The position numbers and the translations under genes are program-made. A DNA stretch of 44,793 nucleotides from a virus: IMG/VR virus record IMGVR_UViG_3300020201_000037, positions 1 to 44,793 of that record; one strand, written 5' to 3'. Below the pieces are notes generated by a model. The model was given only the letters and a program-made list of their open reading frames with translations. It had not been told where the DNA came from and made no database searches. Below, piece after piece: positions 15,719-25,203 of the stretch (position 1 is the stretch's first letter; each line of letters begins with the position of its first letter).

Positions 15719-15943
15719 TTATGTGCAACATTTATTCTTAACACTTATTGTTAATTTTTTCGGCTTTTGGGGTTCTACTATTCGTGCTGGATGAATCGAA
15801 GTCGCAATATTAGTAATAGTTTCAACAAGCAGCCATTGGCCTGTTGGTTGCCAATTTTGTAGCCACTGCTCTTCTGTAAATAGCATCTGCAAAGGCTCGC
15901 CGTTTGGCTTTTTTTGCGTTCTGTGTTGTGCTCTTATTTGCAT
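15719..15943 (-). CDS. Small hypothetical virion-operon protein
   Basis: 74 residues, basic N-terminus (MQIRAQHRTQKKPNGEP), Trp-rich middle (EEQWLQNWQPTGQWLL) and a KNKCCT end. It is adjacent by one base to the minor head protein gene. No family recognised; small proteins here often assist head assembly. Confidence 0.45.
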   Translation of the reverse strand: MQIRAQHRTQKKPNGEPLQMLFTEEQWLQNWQPTGQWLLVETITNIATSIHPARIVEPQKPKKLTISVKNKCCT

Positions 15944-16798
15944 TTATTTAGGTTTGTAATTTAATAAACGAACTGGGTATGCTTCATGCCTGCAATTATA
16001 TCCTCCTCTAAATTGATTAAACGTTTCTGGCGTTGTCTCTTTTATGAATCCAGTTCCATTGTCTAGTGCCCAATCTATTTCTTTTTGTAGCTCCGAAAAT
16101 GGAATCAGTCCCTCAATTCCGTATGTTTCATAGTCAACCCATCTTTCGCATTGGGGCCTACTGTCTTTTACTAAAGTGCCAACATACAATATTCCATCAA
16201 GATTATAAACGCTCCTAACCGCCTCGTTTACAACTCCATTGTATTGGCCGAGCGCGTCTCTGCTTACTTGAATTGCATTTTTACGAAGCAACCCAGCGCG
16301 CTCCTCGTTTGTTATAATCATAGCTTCGACCGATGCGATTAAGTCTTTCAGGCTACCGCCTTGATTTACTGTCGTAAAAAGCTGATTTTGCAAAGGTGTA
16401 ACTAAATTAACATCTAGCCCCTGCCCTTCCATGCCTGCAATTACGTTGTTTATTGCCCATTTTTTGTATGGATTTAAGAACTTATCATTTAACTTTATCC
16501 CATTTAATGTTAATTGAAGCTCTTTTTGATTGTCTTGAAGCTCGTCAAAGTTGACAATAAACTTAGATACCATTTCAGAATAGCCAGCTTCAAGTAGAAA
16601 TTTTTTAAGGTTCTTTTGAAACGACAGTAGTCTGTCTTGATTAGTCTTATTGTTTGATATATTACCCCCTGATATGTCGAATTTGTTTATCCAATCAATT
16701 ATTGATTTATTGAAACTAGACTCAACGCCGCCAAGCTTTTTATTAAGCTCTTTTAGTGCCTTTTCTATTATCCGCTGTGCTTTTTTTAAATCTGTCAT
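15944..16798 (-). CDS. Minor head protein (SPP1 gp7 / Mu gpF-like)
   Basis: 284 residues. A helical N-terminus is followed by the signature C-terminal region of this family: SRDALGQYNGVVNEAVR, KDSRPQCERWVDYET, then FRGGYNCRHEAYPVR, where Cys/His residues are conserved. It is an internal head protein thought to assist ejection or early head assembly. The start codon overlaps the portal stop by one base, the normal portal to minor-head order. Confidence 0.8.
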   Translation of the reverse strand: MTDLKKAQRIIEKALKELNKKLGGVESSFNKSIIDWINKFDISGGNISNNKTNQDRLLSFQKNLKKFLLEAGYSEMVSKFIVNFDELQDNQKELQLTLNGIKLNDKFLNPYKKWAINNVIAGMEGQGLDVNLVTPLQNQLFTTVNQGGSLKDLIASVEAMIITNEERAGLLRKNAIQVSRDALGQYNGVVNEAVRSVYNLDGILYVGTLVKDSRPQCERWVDYETYGIEGLIPFSELQKEIDWALDNGTGFIKETTPETFNQFRGGYNCRHEAYPVRLLNYKPK

Positions 16799-18540
16799 TA
16801 AGCTAAACTATTAGGGTCAATTTCTGGTAAAGTTAAATCTATCTTTTGTTCAAATCTATCAAGTAGCATACTGTCTAGTTTTGTAATTATTTCACCAATT
16901 GAATTGTTAATACTATTAGAGTCTTGATTGTACATTAATTGCACGGCGTTGAATCCATAAGTAGCCCTAATTAAGTCATCTTGTTTTAATGTTCCCATTA
17001 AAAACATTTCTTTGCGCTCGATTACAGTATAAAGGTAAGCTGGTGCATAAAGGATGCAGATTTCGCCAATTCTTCTTGTTACGTAATCTGTTGAGAACCT
17101 AGAGTTTACCCACGCGGAAAAAGTCGCTTCTCTTACAAAGTCAGCCGTGCCGCCCGATACTGAAGCTTTGTATTCTTCAAACAATTCGTATTGATTTTTT
17201 ACATCAAAACTCGTTGGCTGAATTACATTTATACCGCTATCTATATCAAGAAAAACAAGCCCTTGAATTACATAAAGAATGTGATTCATTTTCGCGTAAA
17301 CCTCATCCGATATTTTTGCAATATCAATATTTACGCCCTCTTTGTCTATCTCTTTTGCGATTCCAGATTGAGCGTGCTTTACTGCTTTATTGATATCTAA
17401 TGCCTCTTTTGCCTGCTGCATTTTCTCCGCAGCGTATTCCCCAACAACTTTAATTGTGTCTGTTGAAGGTGAAATAAATTCAATTACAGGCTTATTTGAG
17501 ATTGTTTGGTCTGAAATTCCACCCGCTGGTTTCGATATATAAATTCCCTGCAAAGGCGACGTGTACTGCCTTCCGCCTCCATTGCAAGTTCCGCAACTTA
17601 CCAGTCTGTCGGGCTCGTGCGGTGTAGGAGATTGAACGTGGCCTGCACCAAAACAAGACGTGCACTCTATGCCTTCATTGTAAACTGTAATTGGGAAACA
17701 TACGCTATTTACAACAGTTTTATGTTGATTGTCAGATGTTGCGGCATCGTTCATAAATGCAACAGCATCGGAAATATCAGACTCAAAGTAATTAAATTCA
17801 TGGCCATTTATTCCCTTTGTAATTGGCCTTCCACCCAACACGACAAGCGGCATAAAGCCTAAATTGTGCGCATAAATAACCTCAAATATTCTTTTTTGAT
17901 TCTCTACATATATGCGCCCATAAAAATTATCCGTAACGACCAAAAACCGCTCATTTGATTGCGGAATGTATTTATTTTCTGATGGCTCTTTGTAGATAAT
18001 AATATTTAATTCATTATCGTAAAATTCAATCTCTTTTGATGCTATAAAATTAAAATCAAAATCAACCTCTGTAGTTGCGTCGTTTAATCCTTGACCTTTT
18101 ACTGAAACCAAAAGCACCGCATTTGGGTCCAAAACGCGCTTTGATATAAACTTTTTTAAAAAGAATTGAGGGATTAACTCAGAATCAATTTCTTTTATTT
18201 CTTGCACGTAATTCTTCATCCTTTCGGATTCGTAATTGATTGAATACTTTGAAGTTGATAGCATTCTCGAAAGCTTATCAACCGCATCCACAACTAAAGA
18301 TTTCGTCTTTGCTTGGTATGTATTCTTTCTATACGTCCAAACCTCCTCATTTTCGTTGGGGAAAGTGAGCTCTAATGCCTTTGGAATTGTGCCAAAATAA
18401 TGAGGATGTATATCGTTTACAACCTTTGCCCATTCTTTTAGAAATGGATGCTTAGGCAACGATATAACATCATTGCCGAACGATTGCAAGAATAAAAGAA
18501 ACTGTTCTGGTGTCATGTTTTTAATGTAATTGTTTTCCAA
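16798..18540 (-). CDS. Portal protein with inserted DnaJ-type zinc motif
   Basis: 580 residues, in the size range of phage portals. The N-terminal wing (about 1-250) has KSLVVDAVDKLSRML and the crown side ends in acidic residues. Between 293 and 323 are two CxxCxGxG elements (CTSCFGAG and CGTCNGGG), a DnaJ-like zinc-finger pair inserted in the clip/stem-side region. Adjacent minor head gene supports the call. It would form the dodecameric DNA gate; the zinc motif may bind a tail or head partner. Confidence 0.8.
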   Translation of the reverse strand: MENNYIKNMTPEQFLLFLQSFGNDVISLPKHPFLKEWAKVVNDIHPHYFGTIPKALELTFPNENEEVWTYRKNTYQAKTKSLVVDAVDKLSRMLSTSKYSINYESERMKNYVQEIKEIDSELIPQFFLKKFISKRVLDPNAVLLVSVKGQGLNDATTEVDFDFNFIASKEIEFYDNELNIIIYKEPSENKYIPQSNERFLVVTDNFYGRIYVENQKRIFEVIYAHNLGFMPLVVLGGRPITKGINGHEFNYFESDISDAVAFMNDAATSDNQHKTVVNSVCFPITVYNEGIECTSCFGAGHVQSPTPHEPDRLVSCGTCNGGGRQYTSPLQGIYISKPAGGISDQTISNKPVIEFISPSTDTIKVVGEYAAEKMQQAKEALDINKAVKHAQSGIAKEIDKEGVNIDIAKISDEVYAKMNHILYVIQGLVFLDIDSGINVIQPTSFDVKNQYELFEEYKASVSGGTADFVREATFSAWVNSRFSTDYVTRRIGEICILYAPAYLYTVIERKEMFLMGTLKQDDLIRATYGFNAVQLMYNQDSNSINNSIGEIITKLDSMLLDRFEQKIDLTLPEIDPNSLA

Positions 18541-19144
18541 TTAAAAAAGGCAACAATACAGGCTTCGGAACGCCCAATCCAGCCTTCCAAGAGATTATAA
18601 TTTGAAACTCTCTTTGTACGTTATTTGTTTCGCCAATAATTTCATCTGGTTCAACTTGGCCGTTTGAAAAGGGGCCATAAGTTGTGCCATCGCACAAGAT
18701 AAATCCCCACTTCCATTGTTTGCTCTTTCTGTCGACATAGTCGTACAAATCATACTTCGTAAACCCTGCATCGTAGCCAGCGTCAAACAAAGTGGCGGTG
18801 TAATCTTTGCGAATTGTGAGCGAGTTTCCGCACGCGCCAACTTCTAAATTTGTCCTGTCTGGAGCGGGCAGCGCACCTCGAATAAAGTCTCCATCGAACC
18901 TGCCAAAAAGCTCGCCAGCGGCAATTTTTACATCCCACTCTAACTCGTCTGTAATGTCAGTAAATGACTTGTCGCAGCGTAGCGCAAACCATCCAGCAAT
19001 GCCAGATTGAGTTAGTGCGTCGTCGCATCCATCGAGATAAACAGGGTACGCCCAATCGTCTTCATCGCAGGAAGAACAGGCGCCCATTTCGACTCTAAAT
19101 GCAAATGCTAATTGCATTACAAAAAGCTTAATTAAGTCTTTCAT
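18521..19144 (-). CDS. Cys-containing virion protein upstream of portal
   Basis: 207 residues. It opens with a short hydrophobic stretch (LIKLFVMQLAFAFRVEMG) followed by CSSCDEDDWAYPVYLDGCDD, then beta-rich sequence with single Cys residues. It overlaps the portal gene by 20 bases. An ATG at residue 9 is a possible alternative start. No family recognised; likely a tail or neck structural component. Confidence 0.5.
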   Translation of the reverse strand: MKDLIKLFVMQLAFAFRVEMGACSSCDEDDWAYPVYLDGCDDALTQSGIAGWFALRCDKSFTDITDELEWDVKIAAGELFGRFDGDFIRGALPAPDRTNLEVGACGNSLTIRKDYTATLFDAGYDAGFTKYDLYDYVDRKSKQWKWGFILCDGTTYGPFSNGQVEPDEIIGETNNVQREFQIIISWKAGLGVPKPVLLPFLIGKQLH

Positions 19145-19167
19145 TTTTGATAAAATATTTTATATAA

Positions 19168-19182
19168 TACCGCCCGTCGGTA
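19168..19182 (-). promoter_or_regulatory. Leader hairpin with ACGGG loop
   Basis: On the minus strand TACCG, loop ACGGG, CGGTA, 24 bases before the ATG at 19144. The loop is identical to that at 14612-14628 and the stem differs while staying paired. Confidence 0.5.
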
Positions 19183-19190
19183 ATCAATTT

Positions 19191-20144
19191 TCATAACCCA
19201 CAACCTCGATTGTCGACATTGCATTCCTCTTCAAATTGAGGCGTTACAGCCCACATTCTTGAAGCTTCATTGCTTTTATCAAAAGTGAAGTTCATGTACT
19301 TTAAATTATCAACAAAAACATCTTTGCCAGCAAATGCGCGGTCTAACATTTTTGCGTAAAATGGAGCGATTAGAGACGTAGAGATTCGATATACTTTTGT
19401 TAGTCTTTTGCGAATAACTTTATTTCTATCGGTCTGAATTAAAACCTCTTCATTCCTTGCTATAAATTCGACTTCGCCCTCTAATCGAAGGAAATTATAG
19501 TAAGTTTCGTTTGTTCCAACTCCCAATGAGTTTTCTATTACATTGTAATTATTGCTGTAGCAATCAAATGCGCTGTAGCTCGATGTAATGGAAACTGAAT
19601 CACTGCAAATCAACTCTTTATAGTACTCAGTAAATAACACCCTCTCTATTTCTACTAAGGTTGTAAGTTGATTTATCTTCAAATAAGTAATCTTTAATCT
19701 CCAGCATTTTAACGAAATAGGGAATAGGCCTGTGTTGACAAACCAAGTTTGAATCGAGCCAAACATTTGGTCGTAACCCACATAATATGCGCTACAAAAA
19801 ACATTTGCTAAATCAGATACCGTCGTACCTGTGCCATCTTGAAGTTCTATAATAACATACCAATCAGCAGCGGTCAAACTTTTAATTCCTGCATTTAATA
19901 CAGCAGGATTAGCATTGTAGTTATCCGCAAAATTTGTTTGAAAAGGTATTATATCGCCTCTAAGATAAGGAATAAAAAACTCTTGGTCTGCACCGCAAAG
20001 ATTACAATTCCATGTCTCGGATTCCGAAAGTGCGAAAGGCGGCCCGACCGTTGGGCATGCCCTTCTTATCGGCATAGGTGCACGATAAGAATACGTCTTT
20101 GCATTTTCTGGAAATTGCGGAACTTGATAAAGTATCTGAATCAT
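19191..20144 (-). CDS. Virion structural protein with CNLC motif
   Basis: 317 residues from the ATG at 20144 (MIQILYQVPQFPEN); an earlier in-frame ATG at 20171 would add a hydrophobic stretch unlike the rest. It contains WNCNLCGADQEFFIPYLRGD and ends with CNVDNRGCGL. Mostly beta with many Tyr/Asn. Located between tail and portal genes; probably part of the tail or neck. Confidence 0.5.
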   Translation of the reverse strand: MIQILYQVPQFPENAKTYSYRAPMPIRRACPTVGPPFALSESETWNCNLCGADQEFFIPYLRGDIIPFQTNFADNYNANPAVLNAGIKSLTAADWYVIIELQDGTGTTVSDLANVFCSAYYVGYDQMFGSIQTWFVNTGLFPISLKCWRLKITYLKINQLTTLVEIERVLFTEYYKELICSDSVSITSSYSAFDCYSNNYNVIENSLGVGTNETYYNFLRLEGEVEFIARNEEVLIQTDRNKVIRKRLTKVYRISTSLIAPFYAKMLDRAFAGKDVFVDNLKYMNFTFDKSNEASRMWAVTPQFEEECNVDNRGCGL

Positions 20145-20184
20145 AGTACAAATATATACATAAAAAAACATTTAAAATTATTTA

Positions 20185-22665
20185 TTATCCCAAGTCAGCG
20201 CAGCTGTAAGAGTTTGTATCGTAGCTAACTAAAGGCGCATTTACTGCCATTAATGGGATGTCTACATTTAATTCAAAAACAATACTGTGCGCACCACTGC
20301 CAGCGTCAAAAATTGCACCAACTATAAGTTGATAATAAACAACTGGTTGCGGAGGCATAAGTATTGTAATCAGTGTATCATTCGCGATTACCGTTGTCGA
20401 ATTAATCTGAGTAGTCACTAAAATTCCATTCACATCTACGACTCTATGTGTAATTATTGTTACCCCAGAAACGTAGTCTGGGTGCGCTAATATCTCATTA
20501 ACGAAATTAGATGCAGATGCCGAAAGTGCCCAAAAAGGAACTGCCGAAGGTCTGATTGTATAAATCTCAATGTCTTGAACAAGTCCAATTGGGCAATAGC
20601 TAGGCAGTTGCTCGTAAGCGATTCCAGTAATCCAAAACTGCGTTAATTGCGGAATGTTTTGTAAATTTATTCTAAATGCTGCGAAATCGTCAGCACCAAA
20701 ATTTATATCTACATTATCTAGTTTCGGCGAAAAAGATTGAGGTAATATTTGAATAGCTGGTATCCAACTTTCTTCCTCTTCTATGCTCAAAAGTGCTGCG
20801 TCTCCTGTTGCCGTTGCTGGGTAAATGCAAGCTGCGAAGTTTATAGAACCGATAAATGCTGCATCTTTTTCGATTTCGCAAATAATAAAATCCCTGCCAC
20901 ATAAATCAAAAACCTCGAATTTATTTAAAGGATAAGCATCGTTGTCGTAAAACTTTGCAGATAAAAGCTTAGGCAAAAGCTCGTTATTTTCAAACAATCT
21001 TGGCTTAATCTCTTGGTTGAACAATATTTGATAGTCGAGATTTTGCCCAATAACATAAGTCCTAATCCTAAAAGTTATCACCCAATTTACTTGAAATACG
21101 ACACCTGCCAATTCCTCAACAACTCTAAAAAAAGCATCTAAAACAAGTTCCGTAGCTGTATTTGAAACAATTACCATTCCATCTGTAATTATCTGATTGT
21201 TTGCAGGAAGCGCAAGTGTGTTTTTTTGATAGAATCTAATTTGAGGCGTTACGCCAGAAATTAAAGGCAAAGAACAGCGCGCTATTTGGAAAGCATCGTC
21301 AAAATTACCGCCAATTCCAAGCGCAATTATTTGAGAATTAAAAGACGTTTTGCTGATTGTTAATCTGCTTTTAAATCTGCTATGTGGAGCAACAGCAGAA
21401 ACCTCATTCCCTAAATAAACTTTATTGTAAGTGCCAATTTCTCCAGTCATTGTTGGCGTTATTGGCGGAACGAAATTTGCGATAATTTCTGGTGAAATAT
21501 GCGATGTTACAGTGTCGTTTACATTGTCATACATATTTACTATTATTCTATATGAATGCCCAATTGAAAGTAAACTTCCGTCAATCGTGAACGTCAAATC
21601 CGTTGTTTCCGATGCAACATCAACCCACGCGCTGGGATTCCAAAGAGCACCGTCTAATTGTGTTGAAGTTACGTTTAGCGCAGGAATTACAGCATCATTC
21701 AAGAGTAAATCAGTCTCAAAGTCAACTGTATTTGTTAAATTTGATACTCGAATTAGCAAAACTCTTATATCTGTTGTTGTGGGATTTGGCGTAACTAATG
21801 GCAATGCCCTGCCCTCTAAATTTATAGCGACTGTATTTTTTTCACTTACAGACAATTGATTAAAGAGCACATTGAATGCGCTATCTATACTTTGCCCGAG
21901 CGGTTGCGGAGCCGCTGCGGTTGCTTTTGTCAGGAATGTAACGCCCGAAGCAATTTGACTTGGGCTTGTTATTTGAATATTAGACATGTATCTAATATTA
22001 GTAGTTGCGCCAAGAAAATAAGAATTATAAAACCTGCTTTTCCATTTAATTCGTTGCGTTGTAGAACCTGTCGCATTTACAACATTTGAAGAAAAGGAAG
22101 TTGATAAATCAAAAACAAGTGCTTTTATTCCAAGCTCTTTAAGGCTATTATAAACCGAAGGGCCATTATTTACACCAAAGCTACCTGAAATTGAAGACTT
22201 TAAAAACCTCTCTAAGTTTGAATAATTATTAGCGTTCACGTATGCAGCAACATCCATTGTCATGTAAAATTCAATCTCGCAATAACATGTCGTTGAGCTT
22301 GTTTTTTGGAATCTTGCTTTTAGGTTTAATTGAGTTAATGGAAACGAAAAAGGCGATGAACTCCCCACAAAAACTGCATCCGAAAGTACTCCATTTACGT
22401 ATCCATCACTCTCGTAGCCAAGCCCAATTGCAGCTATTCCAGTGCCCTGAAATGGTGAAAAATTCACAATGACTTGCTTGTTTGTAAAGTCATCAAATCC
22501 AGAAGCGACGATAATAAAAGAGACAACTATTCTATTGCCTATTGCTGTATTTTCTATAGTTGTTTCGGGGCTCGCAGGCGGCAAAATTATAGTAGTAGTA
22601 GTGAGCATATCCGCTCCGTTCTTTTGTATATTTCGCATTTGGAAAGCAGAAAAAAGATAAGGCAT
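20185..22665 (-). CDS. Large tail / baseplate-type protein
   Basis: 826 residues, beta-rich throughout, with Ser/Thr/Asn-rich repeats of strand-turn-strand and few charged helices, typical of tail tip or fibre-hub proteins. No catalytic residues or hydrolase motif found by eye. An internal Met at position 20 could be the true start. It follows the distal tail gene at 22705 in the operon, fitting a tail-tip assembly. Confidence 0.55.
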   Translation of the reverse strand: MPYLFSAFQMRNIQKNGADMLTTTTIILPPASPETTIENTAIGNRIVVSFIIVASGFDDFTNKQVIVNFSPFQGTGIAAIGLGYESDGYVNGVLSDAVFVGSSSPFSFPLTQLNLKARFQKTSSTTCYCEIEFYMTMDVAAYVNANNYSNLERFLKSSISGSFGVNNGPSVYNSLKELGIKALVFDLSTSFSSNVVNATGSTTQRIKWKSRFYNSYFLGATTNIRYMSNIQITSPSQIASGVTFLTKATAAAPQPLGQSIDSAFNVLFNQLSVSEKNTVAINLEGRALPLVTPNPTTTDIRVLLIRVSNLTNTVDFETDLLLNDAVIPALNVTSTQLDGALWNPSAWVDVASETTDLTFTIDGSLLSIGHSYRIIVNMYDNVNDTVTSHISPEIIANFVPPITPTMTGEIGTYNKVYLGNEVSAVAPHSRFKSRLTISKTSFNSQIIALGIGGNFDDAFQIARCSLPLISGVTPQIRFYQKNTLALPANNQIITDGMVIVSNTATELVLDAFFRVVEELAGVVFQVNWVITFRIRTYVIGQNLDYQILFNQEIKPRLFENNELLPKLLSAKFYDNDAYPLNKFEVFDLCGRDFIICEIEKDAAFIGSINFAACIYPATATGDAALLSIEEEESWIPAIQILPQSFSPKLDNVDINFGADDFAAFRINLQNIPQLTQFWITGIAYEQLPSYCPIGLVQDIEIYTIRPSAVPFWALSASASNFVNEILAHPDYVSGVTIITHRVVDVNGILVTTQINSTTVIANDTLITILMPPQPVVYYQLIVGAIFDAGSGAHSIVFELNVDIPLMAVNAPLVSYDTNSYSCADLG

Positions 22666-22704
22666 CGTATTTATTTTAAGCTTTTAAAAATAAATTTATA
22701 ATAA

Positions 22705-24444
22705 TTAAACTTTCCCAGTTATTATGAATTGATACGTATTTGAATTGAATTGTATTTCATCAATTGTTGCAGAAACGGACACCCCCATTAGCGGCAACTG
22801 AATTGTTTTGTCTACAGATAACGTTCTTAATAGTTCGCAATTTGCTACAATTTGCAATGTATAATTGCGCGTTTTTATGCCCGATACCCTTGGATTGTCT
22901 ATGTAAAAAAAGCGTTGATAAAGTGTGTCTCTTGCTATTCCGTTGCCATCTTGGTAGTTTTCTTTTACCCAAAAATCTATATTGTAATCAAATGTATTTT
23001 GTAGTTGAGCGGAAGGGTATCGCAATATTCTTGCAGAGTCTTGGTCGCTAATTCCATCCCAAATTAACAATTTTGGAAAATTACAGATTCCTTTTTCTAA
23101 TAATAAAACGTCCTCAGTTTGATTTAAAACAGGATAAATTACTGCATATATTTGCTTGTCCAAAGAGCTTATTTTCAACCTATTGCCATCGTTTCTAAAT
23201 TGAGCTGCACCAAAATATATATTATTAGAAAACAATCCAGACTGTGCAGGATTTGGCGGAACATTCCAATCAAAAACAGGCTCTTGCCAGCCTGGGCGAA
23301 CCTCGTCTCCAGTGTTATCAACGCCGTCTTTTTGGTAATCGTATTCAGCATAGGCTGCAGGCTTTAAGTCTGATATAGAAAAACAAAGACTAATTAAATC
23401 GTCTTTTTCAATATCCGCAACATCAAACCATTGCCCACCGAAATCAAAGTCTCTTCTTTCTATAATTAGTACAGAATTAGAAACTCTCCATTCTATATTA
23501 AATTGCGAAAATTCATCCATGAATTGCACAAAATTAAGATTAGGGGCGTTTTTAAAGAAAGACCCGAGTGGGTCTACCAGCTCGCCAGGCGCAAACTGCG
23601 CGTCTAGTCTCATTGTGTTTTCATAAACGCCCCCGACACCAAAAATTGAACTCTGCAAAGAAAGCCCACAAATAGCGCATCCATTTTGCAAATATGAACT
23701 AATGAATGGCGTTTTATGAGTGTAGCCACATCCAGTTACAAGCTGCTGATATGTAGATACTACACCGATTACTTGGTCGTAAAAATTACCTTGAATTGGC
23801 GGAAAACCAAGCCCTAAAATTAACCCAATTTGCTGAATTAAGAACCCTATTGTTGCGACAACTAAAAGCGCAGGCAATAGGCCTACTAAAAACACAAAGC
23901 CGACTATCATCATCAACTCGTGGAGGTAACTTGGCCTAACTTCGTTACAGTAGGCTGTTGAATTTGCGCGCCTACCTTCATCAAATCCATCTGTAATCAT
24001 AGGATTGCCATTAGGGCCAATAGAGCCATCGAACCTCGCTTTTCTAGCCCAAATAATTGTATTTTTAAGGCATTGAATTGCTTTTGCGTCTTCTGAATTA
24101 CTTATAATAGAAACTGTGCATTCTTGGCAAGGGAATTCACACCACTCAACATCAGAGCCGTCGATTTTGCCGTCAAAAATAACAATTGGCACGCCACTTA
24201 AATCGTTGCAACAATCATCTAAAATTGTTACAATTATTTGAGCTAAAGTAGGAATTGGAGCTAGTAATATATTAGCTTTTACGTACTCATAAGCTGTACC
24301 AGTAAATGTAAGTTCTGGCGAAAAAGAAAACGCGCTTTCGCCATTTTCGTTTTTAGACCTGAATGTAAACGACGCTCCGTTTGTGCCATTTATATCGTCT
24401 AAATCTTGCGCTATTCCATCAAGAAGTATTTTAATATTTTGCAT
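22705..24444 (-). CDS. Distal tail / tail-tip protein with hydrophobic segments
   Basis: 579 residues from the ATG at 24444, one base after the upstream stop. It has CCNDLSG, FPCQEC and CAICG Cys pairs, and two consecutive long hydrophobic stretches at about 180-225 (IVGFVFLVGLLPALLVVATI then IGLILGLGF). Such a hydrophobic hairpin is unusual in a tail protein and could insert into the host membrane during DNA entry. The C-terminal half resembles beta-rich tail-hub sequence. Position after the tape measure region supports a tail-tip role. Confidence 0.55.
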   Translation of the reverse strand: MQNIKILLDGIAQDLDDINGTNGASFTFRSKNENGESAFSFSPELTFTGTAYEYVKANILLAPIPTLAQIIVTILDDCCNDLSGVPIVIFDGKIDGSDVEWCEFPCQECTVSIISNSEDAKAIQCLKNTIIWARKARFDGSIGPNGNPMITDGFDEGRRANSTAYCNEVRPSYLHELMMIVGFVFLVGLLPALLVVATIGFLIQQIGLILGLGFPPIQGNFYDQVIGVVSTYQQLVTGCGYTHKTPFISSYLQNGCAICGLSLQSSIFGVGGVYENTMRLDAQFAPGELVDPLGSFFKNAPNLNFVQFMDEFSQFNIEWRVSNSVLIIERRDFDFGGQWFDVADIEKDDLISLCFSISDLKPAAYAEYDYQKDGVDNTGDEVRPGWQEPVFDWNVPPNPAQSGLFSNNIYFGAAQFRNDGNRLKISSLDKQIYAVIYPVLNQTEDVLLLEKGICNFPKLLIWDGISDQDSARILRYPSAQLQNTFDYNIDFWVKENYQDGNGIARDTLYQRFFYIDNPRVSGIKTRNYTLQIVANCELLRTLSVDKTIQLPLMGVSVSATIDEIQFNSNTYQFIITGKV

Positions 24445-24445
24445 A

Positions 24446-24898
24446 TTATCGAGATAAAGAGCTAACAATAAATCCTAAAGCTATGCCGCCAAAAAGACAC
24501 CCAATGCCAGTTAATGTCTTTTTTCTTCTCCATACCCTTTCGGACTTCCTCAGCTCTTTCGAGAGTACAATAGCGTTTGATTCTAGTACATTTATTTGTC
24601 TTTCTTTACTCTCTATTGTAAAGAATATTTGACTGTATTTTAGTTCACTTAAATCAGATTTTAAAGTAAGTGCTTTTTGTAGCTCCAACGAACTATTATA
24701 AAGCTCTGTATATGTTTTTAATGTTGTTTGCGACTGTGAAAGCATAAGCTTTATCGTTTTTAAGCTATCAAATTTAGCTGCCATTTGTTCAGCAAAAGCT
24801 CTGTCTATTAAAAAAGAACTGTCTATTGCTTCAATTTTCTGCGCGTAAACGCTTGAGCAAAGAATTAGTAGTACTATCGCTATAATTAACTTTTTCAT
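24446..24898 (-). CDS. Secreted coiled-coil protein with C-terminal membrane helix
   Basis: 150 residues. Clear signal peptide (MKKLIIAIVLLILCSSVYAQ, cleavage likely after VYA), a helical coiled-coil region (about 45-125) and a terminal hydrophobic segment (GIGCLFGGIALGFIVSSL). It starts inside the preceding gene (68-base overlap), like nested Rz/Rz1 spanin pairs. There is no proper lipobox, because the Cys is preceded by Leu. It may be a spanin partner or a tail-associated membrane protein. Confidence 0.5.
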   Translation of the reverse strand: MKKLIIAIVLLILCSSVYAQKIEAIDSSFLIDRAFAEQMAAKFDSLKTIKLMLSQSQTTLKTYTELYNSSLELQKALTLKSDLSELKYSQIFFTIESKERQINVLESNAIVLSKELRKSERVWRRKKTLTGIGCLFGGIALGFIVSSLSR

Positions 24899-25202
24899 AC
24901 CTTATGTTTTTTAGTTTTTGTAATTCAATGGAAAGAATTGTGCTGTTTTTAACTTGTTTTAACATCGCATCATCAATGATGATTTGAGCGTCTTTTAACT
25001 TTCTATCAACTTCTTTAATTGCAATCTTTAAGCTATCTTGAAATTGCTTTTCCTTTGCATTTATCAATAACGTTGTCTGTTTTTGAAACTTAATAAAATC
25101 CTTTACCGATAACGATTGCTTGCTGTTAAATTGGACAATCAAATAGATGCAAATACAAGCAGTTGCAATTAAGTTCAATTTATACTTTTCAATTATTTTC
25201 AT
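24831..25202 (-). CDS. Membrane-anchored coiled-coil protein (spanin-like)
   Basis: 123 residues. An N-terminal transmembrane helix (LNLIATACICIYLIVQF) is followed by Lys/Glu-rich heptads (IKEVDRKLKDAQIIIDDAML) to the end, the layout of an inner-membrane Rz-like spanin. It starts 2 bases after the tape measure stop and overlaps the signal-peptide gene. The unusual place among tail genes argues for caution. Confidence 0.5.
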   Translation of the reverse strand: MKIIEKYKLNLIATACICIYLIVQFNSKQSLSVKDFIKFQKQTTLLINAKEKQFQDSLKIAIKEVDRKLKDAQIIIDDAMLKQVKNSTILSIELQKLKNIRYEKVNYSDSTTNSLLKRLRAEN

Positions 25203-25203
25203 A

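Noticed and set aside
20149-20180. Promoter before the 20144 gene
   Set aside because: A perfect TATATTTG is present but no -33 box at 19-21 bases, and the start would lie almost on the ATG.
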